Shown: piece after piece, positions 29,516-37,809 of the stretch
How positions within the stretch are numbered: the stretch's first letter is position 1
How the letters are laid out: each line of letters begins with the position of its first letter
NCBI RefSeq assembly: GCF_013403875.1
Contig: NZ_JACBNX010000016.1
Coordinates: 62,001 to 126,000, forward strand
DNA: 64,000 nucleotides
DNA from: Burkholderia guangdongensis
GTDB lineage: Bacteria > Pseudomonadota > Gammaproteobacteria > Burkholderiales > Burkholderiaceae
Reading direction: 5' to 3'
Program-made: the position numbers and the translations under genes
The notes under the pieces: model-generated
Seen by the model: only the letters and a program-made list of their open reading frames with translations
Database searches by the model: none
Told to the model about the DNA's origin: nothing

Positions 29516-29580
29516 GGTCGTTCAGCCAGGATGAGGTCGAAGCGGATCAATGCGGGATCAGCGCGGGATCGGTGCAACGC

Positions 29581-30528
29581 TCAGTGCGAGCCCCAGCCCT
29601 TGTAGCCGCTCACGTTGTCGCGGGTGACGAGCAGCGGGTCGAGCAGGATCATCGGGTTCGCGGGCTTCTTGCCGTTCATGATCCCGTAGCCGACGGTGAC
29701 CGCTTCCTTCGCCATCGCGAACGGATCCTGGCTCGCCGACGCCTGCACCAGCGTGTTCGACTTCAGCGCGGTTTCGATGTCCGGCGCACCGTCGACCGAC
29801 GTGATCACGATGTTCGCGCGATTGAGCTGCTTCGCCGCGAGGTCGCTGCCGACCGCCTGCGGATCGTTGATCGTGAACAGGCCATCGAGCTTCGGAAAGC
29901 GCGTCAGGTAGCCCTGCATCGCGGCCATCCCGCCTTCGCGCGAGCCCTTGCCGTCCTGGTCGGCCGACAGGATCTTGATCCCCGGGTTCTTCGCGAGCAC
30001 CGCCTTGCAGCCGTTCACGCGGTCGACCACCGCCGACACCTGCGGGCCGTTCTCGATGATCACGTTGCCTTTGCCGCCGATCTTCTTCGCGAGGAACTCG
30101 CAGGAAATCTGCCCGGCCTTCACGTTGTTGGTCTGCACGGTCGCGTCGGCGCCGGCCGCGGCGACGTCCACCGCGATCACCGGGATGCCGGCCGCCTGCG
30201 CCTTCTTCACGGCCGGCGCGATCGCCTTCGGATCGGCCGCGTTCAGCAGGATCATGTCGACGTGCGCGGAGATGAAGTTGTCGATCTGCGTGAACTGCTT
30301 GTTCAGATCGTAATCGGCCGACACCGCGACCACCTTCGCGTTCGGATTGAGCGCCTTGGCCTGGGCCTCGGCGCCCTTGACGACCGTCACGAAGTACGGG
30401 TTGCCGAGCGAGCCGACCGTGACGCCGATCGATTTCAGCTGCTTGTCCGCCGCGTGCGCGGCGCAGGCCGCGAAGGCCAGCGCGCAGGCGAGGGTGGTCT
30501 GAAGGGCTTTGCTCTTGATCTGGAACAT
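29581..30528 (-). CDS. ABC sugar-binding protein (RbsB-like)
   Basis: 315 aa. Signal peptide ending CAAHAAD, then a type I periplasmic binding protein fold (KSIGVTVGSLGNPYFVTVVKGAEAQ) with inter-domain hinge segments. It belongs to the CUT2 class that binds monosaccharides such as ribose, xylose, fructose or galactose. It serves the permease and ATPase encoded upstream on the same strand. Confidence 0.9.
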   Translation of the reverse strand: MFQIKSKALQTTLACALAFAACAAHAADKQLKSIGVTVGSLGNPYFVTVVKGAEAQAKALNPNAKVVAVSADYDLNKQFTQIDNFISAHVDMILLNAADPKAIAPAVKKAQAAGIPVIAVDVAAAGADATVQTNNVKAGQISCEFLAKKIGGKGNVIIENGPQVSAVVDRVNGCKAVLAKNPGIKILSADQDGKGSREGGMAAMQGYLTRFPKLDGLFTINDPQAVGSDLAAKQLNRANIVITSVDGAPDIETALKSNTLVQASASQDPFAMAKEAVTVGYGIMNGKKPANPMILLDPLLVTRDNVSGYKGWGSH

Positions 30529-30640
30529 GTCGTGTTGTCTCCGTTGGGTCCGGGAAGGCGGCGCGCACGAGGACCGGCATGCGCGCCGAACGTCAGGATT
30601 TCGTAATATTTCGAGGGGTGCGACGGGATGGCGATGATGC

Positions 30641-31666
30641 TCAGGTGCGGGCGCCGCTCTGGCGGTAGCGATCGAGCGCGACGGCGCCGATGATCACGAG
30701 GCCCTTGATGATGTATTGCCAGATGTCGGACACGCCGAGCAGCACGAGGCCGTTGGACAGCACCGCGATGATGAGCGCGCCGACGAGCGTGCCGACGATC
30801 GAGCCGACGCCGCCGACGAAGCTGGTGCCGCCGAGAATCACCGCGGCGATCGCGTCGAGCTCGTACGACTGGCCGAGCTGCAGGCCGTTGGCCGCGTAGA
30901 GGCGGGCGGCGGACATCAGCGCGCCGAGGCCGGCGAGCAGGCCCGACGCGGCGTAGACGAACAGCTCGATGCCGCGCACGTTGATGCCCGACAGGCGGGC
31001 GGCCTCGGGGTTGCCGCCGACCGAGTAGATGCGCATGCCGAGCACGGTGCGGCGCAGGATGAACCAGGACACGGCGACGACGACGAGCGCGATCACGACG
31101 AGCCAGGGCACGCCGAGGATCGAGCCGTTGCCGATGAACGCGAACGGCAGCTGCGGATTGAAGATGGTGGTGTCGTTGCCCATCAGGCGGGCGATGCCGC
31201 GCACGGCGGTGAGTGCGCCGAGCGTGACGATGAACGGCGGCAGGCGCAGGAACGAGATCAGCGCGCCGTTGACGAGGCCGAACACGAGGCCGATCGCCAG
31301 CGCGACGGGGATGCCGAGCCAGCCGAGGCCGGGGATGTTGGACGCGATCAGCGCGCCGACGGCGGCCGCGGCGAGGACGGAGCCGACGGACAGGTCGATG
31401 CCGCCGGTAAGGATCACGAAGGTCATGCCGGCGGCGAGGACGATGTTGATCGACGCCTGCTGGGCGACGATCGACAGGTTCTGCAGTGACGCGAAGCCGT
31501 CGGTCATGAAGCCGAAGCCGATGCAGAGCAGCACGAGCACGGGCAGCATGCCGGCGGTGCGCATCAGCGACTGCATGCGGGCGCGTTTTTCGGCGCGGCG
31601 CGCTTTCTGCGCGAGTTCCGGCGTGGCGGGCGCGGTGGCGACGTCGCGCGGTTGGGTCTGGTTCAT
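30641..31666 (-). CDS. ABC sugar permease (RbsC/CUT2 type)
   Basis: 341 aa. A charged N-terminus (AQKARRAEKRARMQ) is followed by eight to ten transmembrane helices. The conserved cytoplasmic loop GLVNGALISFLRLPPFIVTLG is the coupling segment of RbsC-like permeases. Functions as a dimer with the double-domain ATPase upstream. The gap of 112 bp to the binding-protein gene may allow separate regulation of that abundant subunit. Confidence 0.92.
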   Translation of the reverse strand: MNQTQPRDVATAPATPELAQKARRAEKRARMQSLMRTAGMLPVLVLLCIGFGFMTDGFASLQNLSIVAQQASINIVLAAGMTFVILTGGIDLSVGSVLAAAAVGALIASNIPGLGWLGIPVALAIGLVFGLVNGALISFLRLPPFIVTLGALTAVRGIARLMGNDTTIFNPQLPFAFIGNGSILGVPWLVVIALVVVAVSWFILRRTVLGMRIYSVGGNPEAARLSGINVRGIELFVYAASGLLAGLGALMSAARLYAANGLQLGQSYELDAIAAVILGGTSFVGGVGSIVGTLVGALIIAVLSNGLVLLGVSDIWQYIIKGLVIIGAVALDRYRQSGART

Positions 31667-31712
31667 GTCGGTATCCTGAATGTGGGATGACTAATCGTCG
31701 GCGGGGATCAGC

Positions 31713-31733
31713 GCTCAGTGCTCAGTGCTCAGT
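31713..31733 (-). repeat. GCTCAGT heptamer x3 at the end of the ATPase gene
   Basis: Three tandem 7-mers (31713, 31720, 31727). Read on the minus strand each carries TGA, and the 7-nt period places these stops in all three frames. The first one met is the actual stop of the ATPase gene. Confidence 0.85.
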
Positions 31734-33282
31734 GCGTCGGTGCCCGCTCGGTTTGCGAACCGGTGGCGAGTGCGATGATCGCCTCCTGTGAAATCGGCTC
31801 GCCGCTATGTCCGCCGAGCTCGCCGGCGATCCTGCCTTCGCGCATCACGAGCACGCGGTCGGCGACGCCGATGATCTCGGGCAGCTCGCTCGAGATCACG
31901 ATCACGCCGACGCCCGAGTTCGCGAGCGCATTGATGATTCGGTAGATTTCGGATTTCGCGCCGATGTCGACGCCGCGCGTCGGCTCGTCGAGAATCAGCA
32001 CGCGCGGCTTCGTTTCGAGCAGCCGCGACAGCAGCACCTTCTGCTGGTTGCCGCCGGACAGCGCGCCGACGTTCACGTTCGCGTTCGGCACGCGAATCGA
32101 CAGCGACGCGATCGAATCGCGCGCACGCTCCGCGCCGCGCCCGAGGTCGAGCACGCCGCCGCGCGCATCGCGGCTCGCCACCGAGATGTTGATGTTGTCA
32201 AGCACGCTCATGTCGAGGAACAGGCCCTGGCGCTTGCGGTCTTCGGTCAGATACACGAGGCCCGCGTCGATCGACTCGCGCGGCGAGTGCGCGCCGAACG
32301 TCTTGTCGCCGATCTTCACGTCGCCGCGCGTGCGTGGCTCGGCGCCGAAGATCAGCCGCGCGAGCTCGGTGCGGCCCGCGCCGACGAGCCCCGCGATGCC
32401 GAGCACCTCGCCCGCGTGCAGGTCGAGGCTGCAGCCGCGCACGCGGCCGGCGTCGGCGACGTCGCGCACGGACAGCAGCAGGTGGCCCGGATCGTACGGC
32501 GCGTGCTCCTTCTTGTAGAACCCCGAAATGTCGCGGCCGACCATCATCGACACGAGCCGCTCGGCCGACAGCGATTCGCGTTCGAGCGTGCCGACGTACG
32601 TGCCGTCGCGCAGCACCGACACGCGGTCGGACAGTTCGTAGATCTCGGCCATCCGGTGGCTGATGTAGATGATCGCGAGGCCTTCCTCGCGAAGCTGGCG
32701 GATCAGCGCGAACAGGTGCTCGGTCTCGCGCGACGACAGCGGCGTCGTCGGCTCGTCCATCACGAGGATCCGCGCTTTCGTATGGACCGCGCGCGCGATC
32801 TCGACCAGTTGCTGCTCGGCGATCGACAGCGAGCCGACCAGCGTGTGCGGGCCGAAGCTCGCGCCGAGGCGGTCCAGCACGTCCCGGCAGCCCTGCGCCA
32901 TCGCCGCGCGGTCGATCGTGCCCCAGCGCGCGCCGCCACGGCGCAGCTCGCGGCCGACGTAGATGTTCTCGGCGACGGTCAGGTTCGGCGCGAGGCTGAG
33001 CTCCTGATAGATCACCGCGACGCCGGCGTCGCGCGCGGCGAGCGGGCCGTCGACGACGATCGGCTGGCCGTCGATCAGGATCTGCCCGCCCGGGTCGGCC
33101 TGATAGGCGCCGGACAGGATCTTCATCAGCGTCGACTTGCCGGCGCCGTTCTCGCCCATCAGCGAATGCACTTCGCCGGGGTAGACGGTCAGGCGCACGT
33201 CGTCGAGCGCGCGCACGGCGGGGAACGTCTTGCTGATCCCGCGCATCTCGAGCAGTGGACGTGACGACTCAGAACGAGACAT
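31729..33282 (-). CDS. Sugar ABC ATPase with two nucleotide domains
   Basis: 517 aa, RbsA/XylG/MglA type. The first domain has Walker [15 protein letters not shown] and signature-like [13 protein letters not shown]. The second has the degenerate Walker [17 protein letters not shown] and an intact [13 protein letters not shown]. This arrangement is normal for CUT2 sugar importers, in which the second site hydrolyses poorly. The start overlaps the ROK gene end by 14 nt, indicating a single transcript. Confidence 0.93.
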   Translation of the reverse strand: MSRSESSRPLLEMRGISKTFPAVRALDDVRLTVYPGEVHSLMGENGAGKSTLMKILSGAYQADPGGQILIDGQPIVVDGPLAARDAGVAVIYQELSLAPNLTVAENIYVGRELRRGGARWGTIDRAAMAQGCRDVLDRLGASFGPHTLVGSLSIAEQQLVEIARAVHTKARILVMDEPTTPLSSRETEHLFALIRQLREEGLAIIYISHRMAEIYELSDRVSVLRDGTYVGTLERESLSAERLVSMMVGRDISGFYKKEHAPYDPGHLLLSVRDVADAGRVRGCSLDLHAGEVLGIAGLVGAGRTELARLIFGAEPRTRGDVKIGDKTFGAHSPRESIDAGLVYLTEDRKRQGLFLDMSVLDNINISVASRDARGGVLDLGRGAERARDSIASLSIRVPNANVNVGALSGGNQQKVLLSRLLETKPRVLILDEPTRGVDIGAKSEIYRIINALANSGVGVIVISSELPEIIGVADRVLVMREGRIAGELGGHSGEPISQEAIIALATGSQTERAPTH

Positions 33283-34519
33283 AGGTGACCTCCTGCGTAT
33301 CCACGCTTGCGCCCTTCAGGATGCCGGCGCGCGGGGAGAAGTTGAAGAACATCGGGAGCGTCGCGGCGCCGATCGCGCCGGCGTCCGGGCCGAACGAGCC
33401 GCGCACGAACGTCGGCGTGCCGCGGGCTTCCGGGGTGATCGCCGCGAGCGCGGTGGACAGGCGCGCCATCAGCGTGTCGAGCAGGCCCGCGTCGGTATCC
33501 GCGTCGAGCACGACGACCGGCGAATCGAGCACCGACAGCACCGCGCGCAGCGCGGACGCGAGCGCGTCGACGCAGTCGTCGATCCATTCGTCGACGGCCG
33601 GCACGCCGCGCGCGATGCACGCTTCGAGTTCCGCGCGGGTATCGACCGTCTCGCCGCAGTAGCGCAGATGGCGGATCAGCGAGCTCAGCGACGTGCGGGT
33701 CAGCAGGATGTCCCACGCGGCGAGCGGCGCGGGCGCGGACGGCAGGCGGCTCGGCAGCACCGGCATCACCGCGAAGTCGCCGGCGTTGCCGGTGCGGCCG
33801 CGCAGGCAGTCGCCATCGACCGCGATCCCGCCGCCGATCACCGGCCCGAGAAACAGGTAGACGAAATCGTCGCACTGGCGGCCGCAGCCGTAGAACAGCT
33901 CGGCGATCGCGGCCGCGTTGCCGTCGTTCTCGCTGAACACGGGCAGATCGATCGCGCGGCCGAGCTCGGCCGCGAAGTCGACTTCGGCCCACGCGCGGAA
34001 CGCGTCGACCGGCAGGCCGAGCTCGCGCAGCCACGCGCCGAGGTTGAACGGCTGCGCGACGCCGACGCCGGCGAGGCGCTCGCGCTCGTGCAACGGCAGC
34101 AGCTGCCGCATCTCGTCGATGTCGCGGCGGACGATCTCGAGCACGGCGGCGGGCGGGGGGAGGAGCGTGTCGTGCGAGCGGCGGGCGATCACGTCGCCGG
34201 CGAAGTTCACGAGCGCGGTCTCGATGCGCATCCGGTCGAGGCGCACGCCGATGCCGAACGCGCCGCGCGGGTCGAGGCGGATCAGCGACGCCGGCTGGCC
34301 GCGCTGGCCTTCGACGCGCCGGCCGGTGAACTCGATCAGCTTCGCGTCGGCGAGCGACGTGATGATGCTGCCGACTGCGGTGCCGGTCAGGTTCGCGAGG
34401 CGGGCGAGGTCGGCCTTCGACGCGCTGCCCGCGCGCCGCAGCGCCTTGAGCAGCAGGCGCTCGTTGTAGCGGCGCACGTTGACCGAGTTGCTGCCCTGGC
34501 CGATGTGCGGACTTCTCAT
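33269..34519 (-). CDS. ROK-family transcriptional regulator
   Basis: 416 aa. A winged helix-turn-helix ([20 protein letters not shown], residues about 35-60) is followed by the ROK kinase-like domain. The conserved zinc site (CxCGxxGC) seen in NagC/Mlc is absent and the GEIGH-type motif is replaced by AGDFAV, so it should sense sugar without phosphorylating it. It is the first gene of the sugar operon and probably represses it. A palindrome stands 42-58 bp upstream. GGAGGAGACATC precedes the ATG. Confidence 0.87.
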   Translation of the reverse strand: MRSPHIGQGSNSVNVRRYNERLLLKALRRAGSASKADLARLANLTGTAVGSIITSLADAKLIEFTGRRVEGQRGQPASLIRLDPRGAFGIGVRLDRMRIETALVNFAGDVIARRSHDTLLPPPAAVLEIVRRDIDEMRQLLPLHERERLAGVGVAQPFNLGAWLRELGLPVDAFRAWAEVDFAAELGRAIDLPVFSENDGNAAAIAELFYGCGRQCDDFVYLFLGPVIGGGIAVDGDCLRGRTGNAGDFAVMPVLPSRLPSAPAPLAAWDILLTRTSLSSLIRHLRYCGETVDTRAELEACIARGVPAVDEWIDDCVDALASALRAVLSVLDSPVVVLDADTDAGLLDTLMARLSTALAAITPEARGTPTFVRGSFGPDAGAIGAATLPMFFNFSPRAGILKGASVDTQEVTYVSF

Positions 34520-34560
34520 GATGTCTCCTCCGGGCGGCGCCGCTCGTCTGCGCCATTAAT

Positions 34561-34577
34561 TAAATCAAGTTGATTTA
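34561..34577. promoter_or_regulatory. Palindrome upstream of the ROK/sugar operon
   Basis: TAAATCAA-G-TTGATTTA is a 17-bp perfect palindrome around one central base in an AT-rich stretch, 42 bp before the ROK start. AT-rich palindromes are usual targets of ROK repressors, making this the likely operator. Confidence 0.5.
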
Positions 34578-34736
34578 TTTAAACCCGACTAGAGGAAAAT
34601 GTCAGCCTAGGGAAATCCCGGTTATGGCGGTGGTGGGGAGGGAAGGAGGTGGGGTTTCGATATGGAGCGCCGCGCCGGACGGCGACGCGTGACGGTTGGC
34701 TCGCGGTGCTCGGACTGCTGAGCGCGGGGCATGAAG

Positions 34737-34969
34737 GTTTGACCGCCGAACTCGGGCCTCTGGGCGCCGCTCATGGCGGTCTGAGCGCCGTATTCGAGGC
34801 TCTGACCCTCGATCACGAGGATTTGACTTCCGCGCACGGGCCTCCGACCTCCGTGTACACGAGGGTTTGACCTCGACGCACGGGCCTCCGGGCTCGGCAC
34901 ATGGGTCTCCGGCCTTCGTGCGCGAGGATTTGACCTCGGCGCACGGGCCTTTGACTTCCGAGCAAGACG
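34737..34969. repeat. Degenerate 21-nt tandem repeats (11 units)
   Basis: Eleven contiguous units start at 34737, 34758, 34779, 34800, 34821, 34842, 34865, 34886, 34907, 34928 and 34949. All are 21 nt except the sixth (34842-34864), which is 23 nt. Three sequence types recur, the best conserved being near TTTGACCTCGGCGCACGGGC (units 1, 5, 7, 10). Read on plus they encode heptads such as LTSAHGP, with the 23-nt unit breaking the frame. Read on minus an open frame of about 119 codons (34981-34622) spans the block. I do not call a gene. Confidence 0.85.
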
Positions 34970-34997
34970 ATCCATCCGCACCCTACGCTCGGCGAGT

Positions 34998-35046
34998 CGA
35001 TCCGGATGGCCGCGCTGCGCTTCGGCTGGAACGCGCCGGTGCCGAT
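34998..35046 (+). repeat. 49-bp inverted copy of TRIC gene 3' end (left arm)
   Basis: Perfect inverted match to 37116-37164, which lies in the TRIC gene. In the TRIC frame it encodes MAALRFGWNAPVPI and then reaches Gly and a TGA at 35051, so it reads like an alternative C-terminus of that gene cut from its body. The flanks differ completely. Confidence 0.9.
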
Positions 35047-35053
35047 TGGGTGA

Positions 35054-35326
35054 GAAACGGATACGGCTCGCGAAGGTAACTTATCGAACCGAGTTCACCG
35101 CAAAAGCGCATCGTCCGACCTTCGTTATCCTGATTTATTGATCAGGCTCAAGCCATCATGAAGGTAGATATGGATACTCATGCCGTTCGCGCTTGGCGCA
35201 GATATCCGGGCGTTTCATTTGTTGATCAACCACGACGCCCGATTGCATGTAGGCATGTAGGCATGCAGATGCGGCAAGTGCGCGTGGCATCCCCCTCGGC
35301 ATATGAAGCAAGGAGACTTAACGGCC
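35054..35326. other. AT-richer leader of the T6SS cassette
   Basis: No gene supported. Holds three tandem octamers GCATGTAG/GCATGTAG/GCATGCAG (35244-35267) and the ribosome site AAGGAGA about 11 nt before the PAAR start. An 83-codon open frame here shows no recognisable sequence. Confidence 0.5.
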
Positions 35327-35875
35327 ATGAGGCGATACAACCTGAGAGAGAACGACAACTCGACCAGCGGCGGCGTCGTGATCGAGGGTATCCCCGACGA
35401 TACTCTTGACGGCGTTCCGTTGACCTTCCTCGGTGCGAAGGTCGTATGTCCAGTATGCAAACAGACGGGCGTAATCGTTGGTCAGGGGCCGCGGTATCCC
35501 GATACCTCCATGGGCAAACAACCCGCGCTGGATGACGACATCTGTGTGTGCGGTTGCGAACCGTCTCCTCGCATGATTGCATCGCAGAACAAAATGTTCG
35601 AGGACCATCTGGAAAGCAATATCGCAAAACCGGGGTTTGCCAGCAAGAGTCCGTCTCAGTTGGCAGCAGCGGCAGGAACCATCGCAATGGCCGTCGCCTA
35701 TGACGAGAGGTTCACTCTACGAAGTGTCGATGGGCGTGCGCTTGCATATGCCGCCTACGCGCTGCGCCGTGAAACCGGTACTTTCGAATACGGAGAGGCA
35801 GACGGGAACGGACACACGCATCTGCTTTCAGCAGTTGATGCGACTGAAGACATCCACGTGTTTCTTGCAGGGTGA
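35327..35875 (+). CDS. PAAR-domain T6SS tip protein with TTR-like tail
   Basis: About 182 aa. The N-terminal PAAR domain (residues 1-88: MRRYNLRENDNSTSGG start, CPVCKQTG and ICVCGCEPSP with paired Cys) sharpens the type VI secretion spike on VgrG. The C-terminal 60 residues (FTLRSVDGRALAYAAYALR ... GNGHTHLLSAVD) match the transthyretin-like beta-sandwich that follows PAAR in many Burkholderia proteins and docks effectors. ATG 35327 is preferred to 35303 because PAAR proteins begin at this motif. Codon use is less GC-biased than neighbours. No vgrG or other T6SS genes lie in the window, so this is an orphan tip/effector unit. Confidence 0.82.
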   Translation: MRRYNLRENDNSTSGGVVIEGIPDDTLDGVPLTFLGAKVVCPVCKQTGVIVGQGPRYPDTSMGKQPALDDDICVCGCEPSPRMIASQNKMFEDHLESNIAKPGFASKSPSQLAAAAGTIAMAVAYDERFTLRSVDGRALAYAAYALRRETGTFEYGEADGNGHTHLLSAVDATEDIHVFLAG

Positions 35876-35885
35876 GCGGCAGGAC

Positions 35886-36002
35886 ATGATGCGTGGAATC
35901 GCCCAGTGGCCCCCGGCCCATCAACTGTATGCCAATGGGCATACGCATTTATTATCGTCCGTTGCTCGCGCCAAAGACACCAACATCTATGTTAACCCAT
36001 GA
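35886..36002 (+). pseudogene. Orphan TTR-like C-terminal tip fragment
   Basis: A 38-codon frame (+1 relative to the PAAR gene) whose C-terminus (YANGHTHLLSSVARAKDTN) repeats the last strands of the PAAR protein's TTR domain (GNGHTHLLSAVDATEDIHV). Its TGA overlaps the effector ATG as ATGA. It starts 10 nt after the PAAR stop with GGCAGGA upstream, so it may still be translated. I read it as the remains of an earlier PAAR-TTR gene end to which the effector was originally coupled. Confidence 0.6.
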
Positions 36003-36844
36003 CAACGCCTGAACCGATTCATATTGGCCCCGATGGTACGCGGTATCAGTTAATTGCCACAAAGACGACCACCCCGACTAGTGACACATCACCTAAGCCG
36101 GTCACCGTCAGGTTCAAGACCTTTTGGAAAACTACTCGGAAATGGAGCGATGCTGAGATTGCCGGATATCAGGATGCAGTGCCGCGACTGGCGAAGCAAA
36201 TTCGTCAGGAGCAGTATTGGGACCGGCAAGGCAGCGTCAAAGAAAATCGTTTCACTTGCGAAGATTTTGCCATTCGGGTGCTTGTCCAGTTCGCCTCCTC
36301 AAGAGGACTGCCACTGAAGCTGGAAACGGGAGTGCGGACTTACCGGAATGTGGAGGTCCATGGTCAACCTGAACATGAACGGTATGATTCGACCATGTAC
36401 GGATTTGTCGATATGGTTGAATTGACCTATGGCGCACCGGACATGCAACGTATCACAACAAACACTGTTTCCTTGAGTGGACCGGAAGCATTGTTGCCAG
36501 GCGATATTCTGGCCTTGGCGCACGATTGGAAGGGCCGCCATTCGGGCGGTGCTGCGCACCATATTCAACTGGCTACCATGACGTCATCCTCGTCCATTGA
36601 AATATATCAGGGCAATTCAGACAGTACGATCCATAGGCCAATTACATGGTTCAATAAACTGCGCGGGAGGAACGCTGCTGACCCACAACAGGCCGCATAT
36701 GCGGGGCTCCCCATCGAAACAGGGCGCTTTACGAGGGATGGGGCCAAGTGGAATTACCGAAATGATGTGACGGGCAACAGTGAGTCGGACTATCTGAAAT
36801 TCTTTGACCTCTACCGCTGGAACTTCATGGAGTTCAATCGTTGA
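35999..36844 (+). CDS. Predicted T6SS cysteine-hydrolase effector (papain/NlpC-P60-like)
   Basis: 281 aa, not clearly assignable to a named effector family. Candidate catalytic Cys87 sits in FTCEDFAIRVLVQFASSRGL at the start of a helix, then LLPGDILALAHDW about residues 166-177 and AAHHIQLAT with His187/188, then EIYQGNS (residues 201-207). The order Cys-helix, GDI strand, His strand, polar residue is that of NlpC/P60 and other papain-like amidases. It has no signal peptide, as expected for delivery with a PAAR tip. It overlaps the tip fragment (ATGA) and the downstream small gene (TTGA). Likely a peptidoglycan amidase or a deamidase, which is inference from motif order only. Confidence 0.65.
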   Translation: MTTPEPIHIGPDGTRYQLIATKTTTPTSDTSPKPVTVRFKTFWKTTRKWSDAEIAGYQDAVPRLAKQIRQEQYWDRQGSVKENRFTCEDFAIRVLVQFASSRGLPLKLETGVRTYRNVEVHGQPEHERYDSTMYGFVDMVELTYGAPDMQRITTNTVSLSGPEALLPGDILALAHDWKGRHSGGAAHHIQLATMTSSSSIEIYQGNSDSTIHRPITWFNKLRGRNAADPQQAAYAGLPIETGRFTRDGAKWNYRNDVTGNSESDYLKFFDLYRWNFMEFNR

Positions 36845-37059
36845 GCACAAACATTCAAGCGCTTTTTTCAGTTCTGACGGACGATCCGAGCGGTGCGATC
36901 TGGATCATCGCCGTGCTCAATTTGTTAAGCATCGCGTGTGGAACACGCCCGCGCATCTGGCAGGCAAAAGCATTCAAGATACTGATTTTTGCGCAACTAT
37001 TACTCATCCCAATAGTTGCAGCTATCGGATTCCATTACGCCGTCCGACCGCCTGCGTGA
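36841..37059 (+). CDS. Small two-helix membrane protein, candidate immunity protein
   Basis: 72 aa with TTG start overlapping the effector stop (TTGA). Two hydrophobic helices (GAIWIIAVLNLLSIACG and ILIFAQLLLIPIVAAIGF) flank a short basic loop (TRPRIWQAKAFK). Position directly after the effector and overlap-coupled translation are typical of T6SS immunity genes. An inner-membrane immunity protein suits a toxin acting in or from the periplasm. No family recognised. Confidence 0.6.
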   Translation: MSTNIQALFSVLTDDPSGAIWIIAVLNLLSIACGTRPRIWQAKAFKILIFAQLLLIPIVAAIGFHYAVRPPA

Positions 37060-37063
37060 AAGG

Positions 37064-37732
37064 TCAGCGCGATTTTTCCGGCGATTTCGCGCGTCGAATG
37101 CGCGGCGTCAGATCGATCGGCACCGGCGCGTTCCAGCCGAAGCGCAGCGCGGCCATCCGGATCGCGAAGCCGGCGCCGATCGTCACCGGCGCGGCGAGCG
37201 CGTCGGCGACGTGCGCGCCCGCAACGAGCCCGACGTGGAGTACGCTCGCGATGCCGGCGGCGATCGCGTAGACGGGCCCCGGCTGCACGAGCTGCGGCTG
37301 ATCGCCGGCGAGGATGTCGCGCAGCACCCAGCCGCCGATCGCGTTGATCGTGCCGACGAGGATCGCGGCGAGCGGGCCGAGCCCCGCGTGCAATGCCTTC
37401 GACGCGCCGACGACCGCGAAGAAGCCGATCGACAGCGCGTCGAACACGACGAGCAGCGGATGCACCCAGCGGATCACGGTCGAGAAGAAGAAGCCGATCG
37501 TTGCGCAGATCAGCACGGTCAGCAGGTAGATGTAGTCGGTCAGGATCACCGACGGCCCGCTCTGCAGCAGCAGGTCGCGCATCATGCTGCCGCTGACGCC
37601 GGTGCTGAGCGTGAGGCAGAACACGCCGCTCAGGCCGAAGCGGCGCTCGACCGCGAACAGCGCGCCGGACAGCGCGCCGACCGCCGTCGCGCCGACCGCG
37701 AAGATCTGCGGGCCGCTCGCGAGATCAATCAT
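37064..37732 (-). CDS. TRIC/UPF0126 family membrane protein
   Basis: 222 aa with seven helices in two internal repeats, each with an RD motif: RDLLLQSGP (about residues 52-60) and RDILAGDQP (about 136-144). Bacterial TRIC-type channels conduct K+ or other monovalent cations, and YadS/YicG are relatives. The C-terminus after NAPVPI is a basic tail (TPRIRRAKSPEKSR). A 49-bp piece of the 3' coding end is found again in inverse orientation at 34998-35046. It converges with the T6SS cassette only 4 bp from it. Confidence 0.85.
   Translation of the reverse strand: MIDLASGPQIFAVGATAVGALSGALFAVERRFGLSGVFCLTLSTGVSGSMMRDLLLQSGPSVILTDYIYLLTVLICATIGFFFSTVIRWVHPLLVVFDALSIGFFAVVGASKALHAGLGPLAAILVGTINAIGGWVLRDILAGDQPQLVQPGPVYAIAAGIASVLHVGLVAGAHVADALAAPVTIGAGFAIRMAALRFGWNAPVPIDLTPRIRRAKSPEKSR
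37116..37164 (-). repeat. 49-bp inverted repeat, right arm inside TRIC gene
   Basis: Partner of 34998-35046. The two arms bracket about 2.07 kb holding the PAAR, effector and candidate immunity genes. Confidence 0.9.
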
Positions 37733-37809
37733 GGCCGGCCCCCGGCAACGTGCACGTCGAAACGATGCTTGAACGCGTCATGGTGTCTCCCGTCGGCGGT
37801 CGTGTCTGT

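Noticed and set aside
34737..34969. CRISPR array
   Set aside because: Units are contiguous 21-mers without unique spacers and no cas genes are nearby.
34622..34981. 119-codon minus frame across the 21-nt repeats
   Set aside because: Open because of repeat periodicity; Arg/Pro/Ser-rich with no start signal and no known family. Kept only as a repeat observation.
35158..35409. 83-codon frame before the PAAR gene
   Set aside because: Overlaps the PAAR start and ribosome site, no similarity recognised.
34998..37164. Insertion sequence or transposon ends
   Set aside because: The inverted repeat is host coding sequence, no transposase frame lies between the arms, and no target-site duplication was seen next to them.
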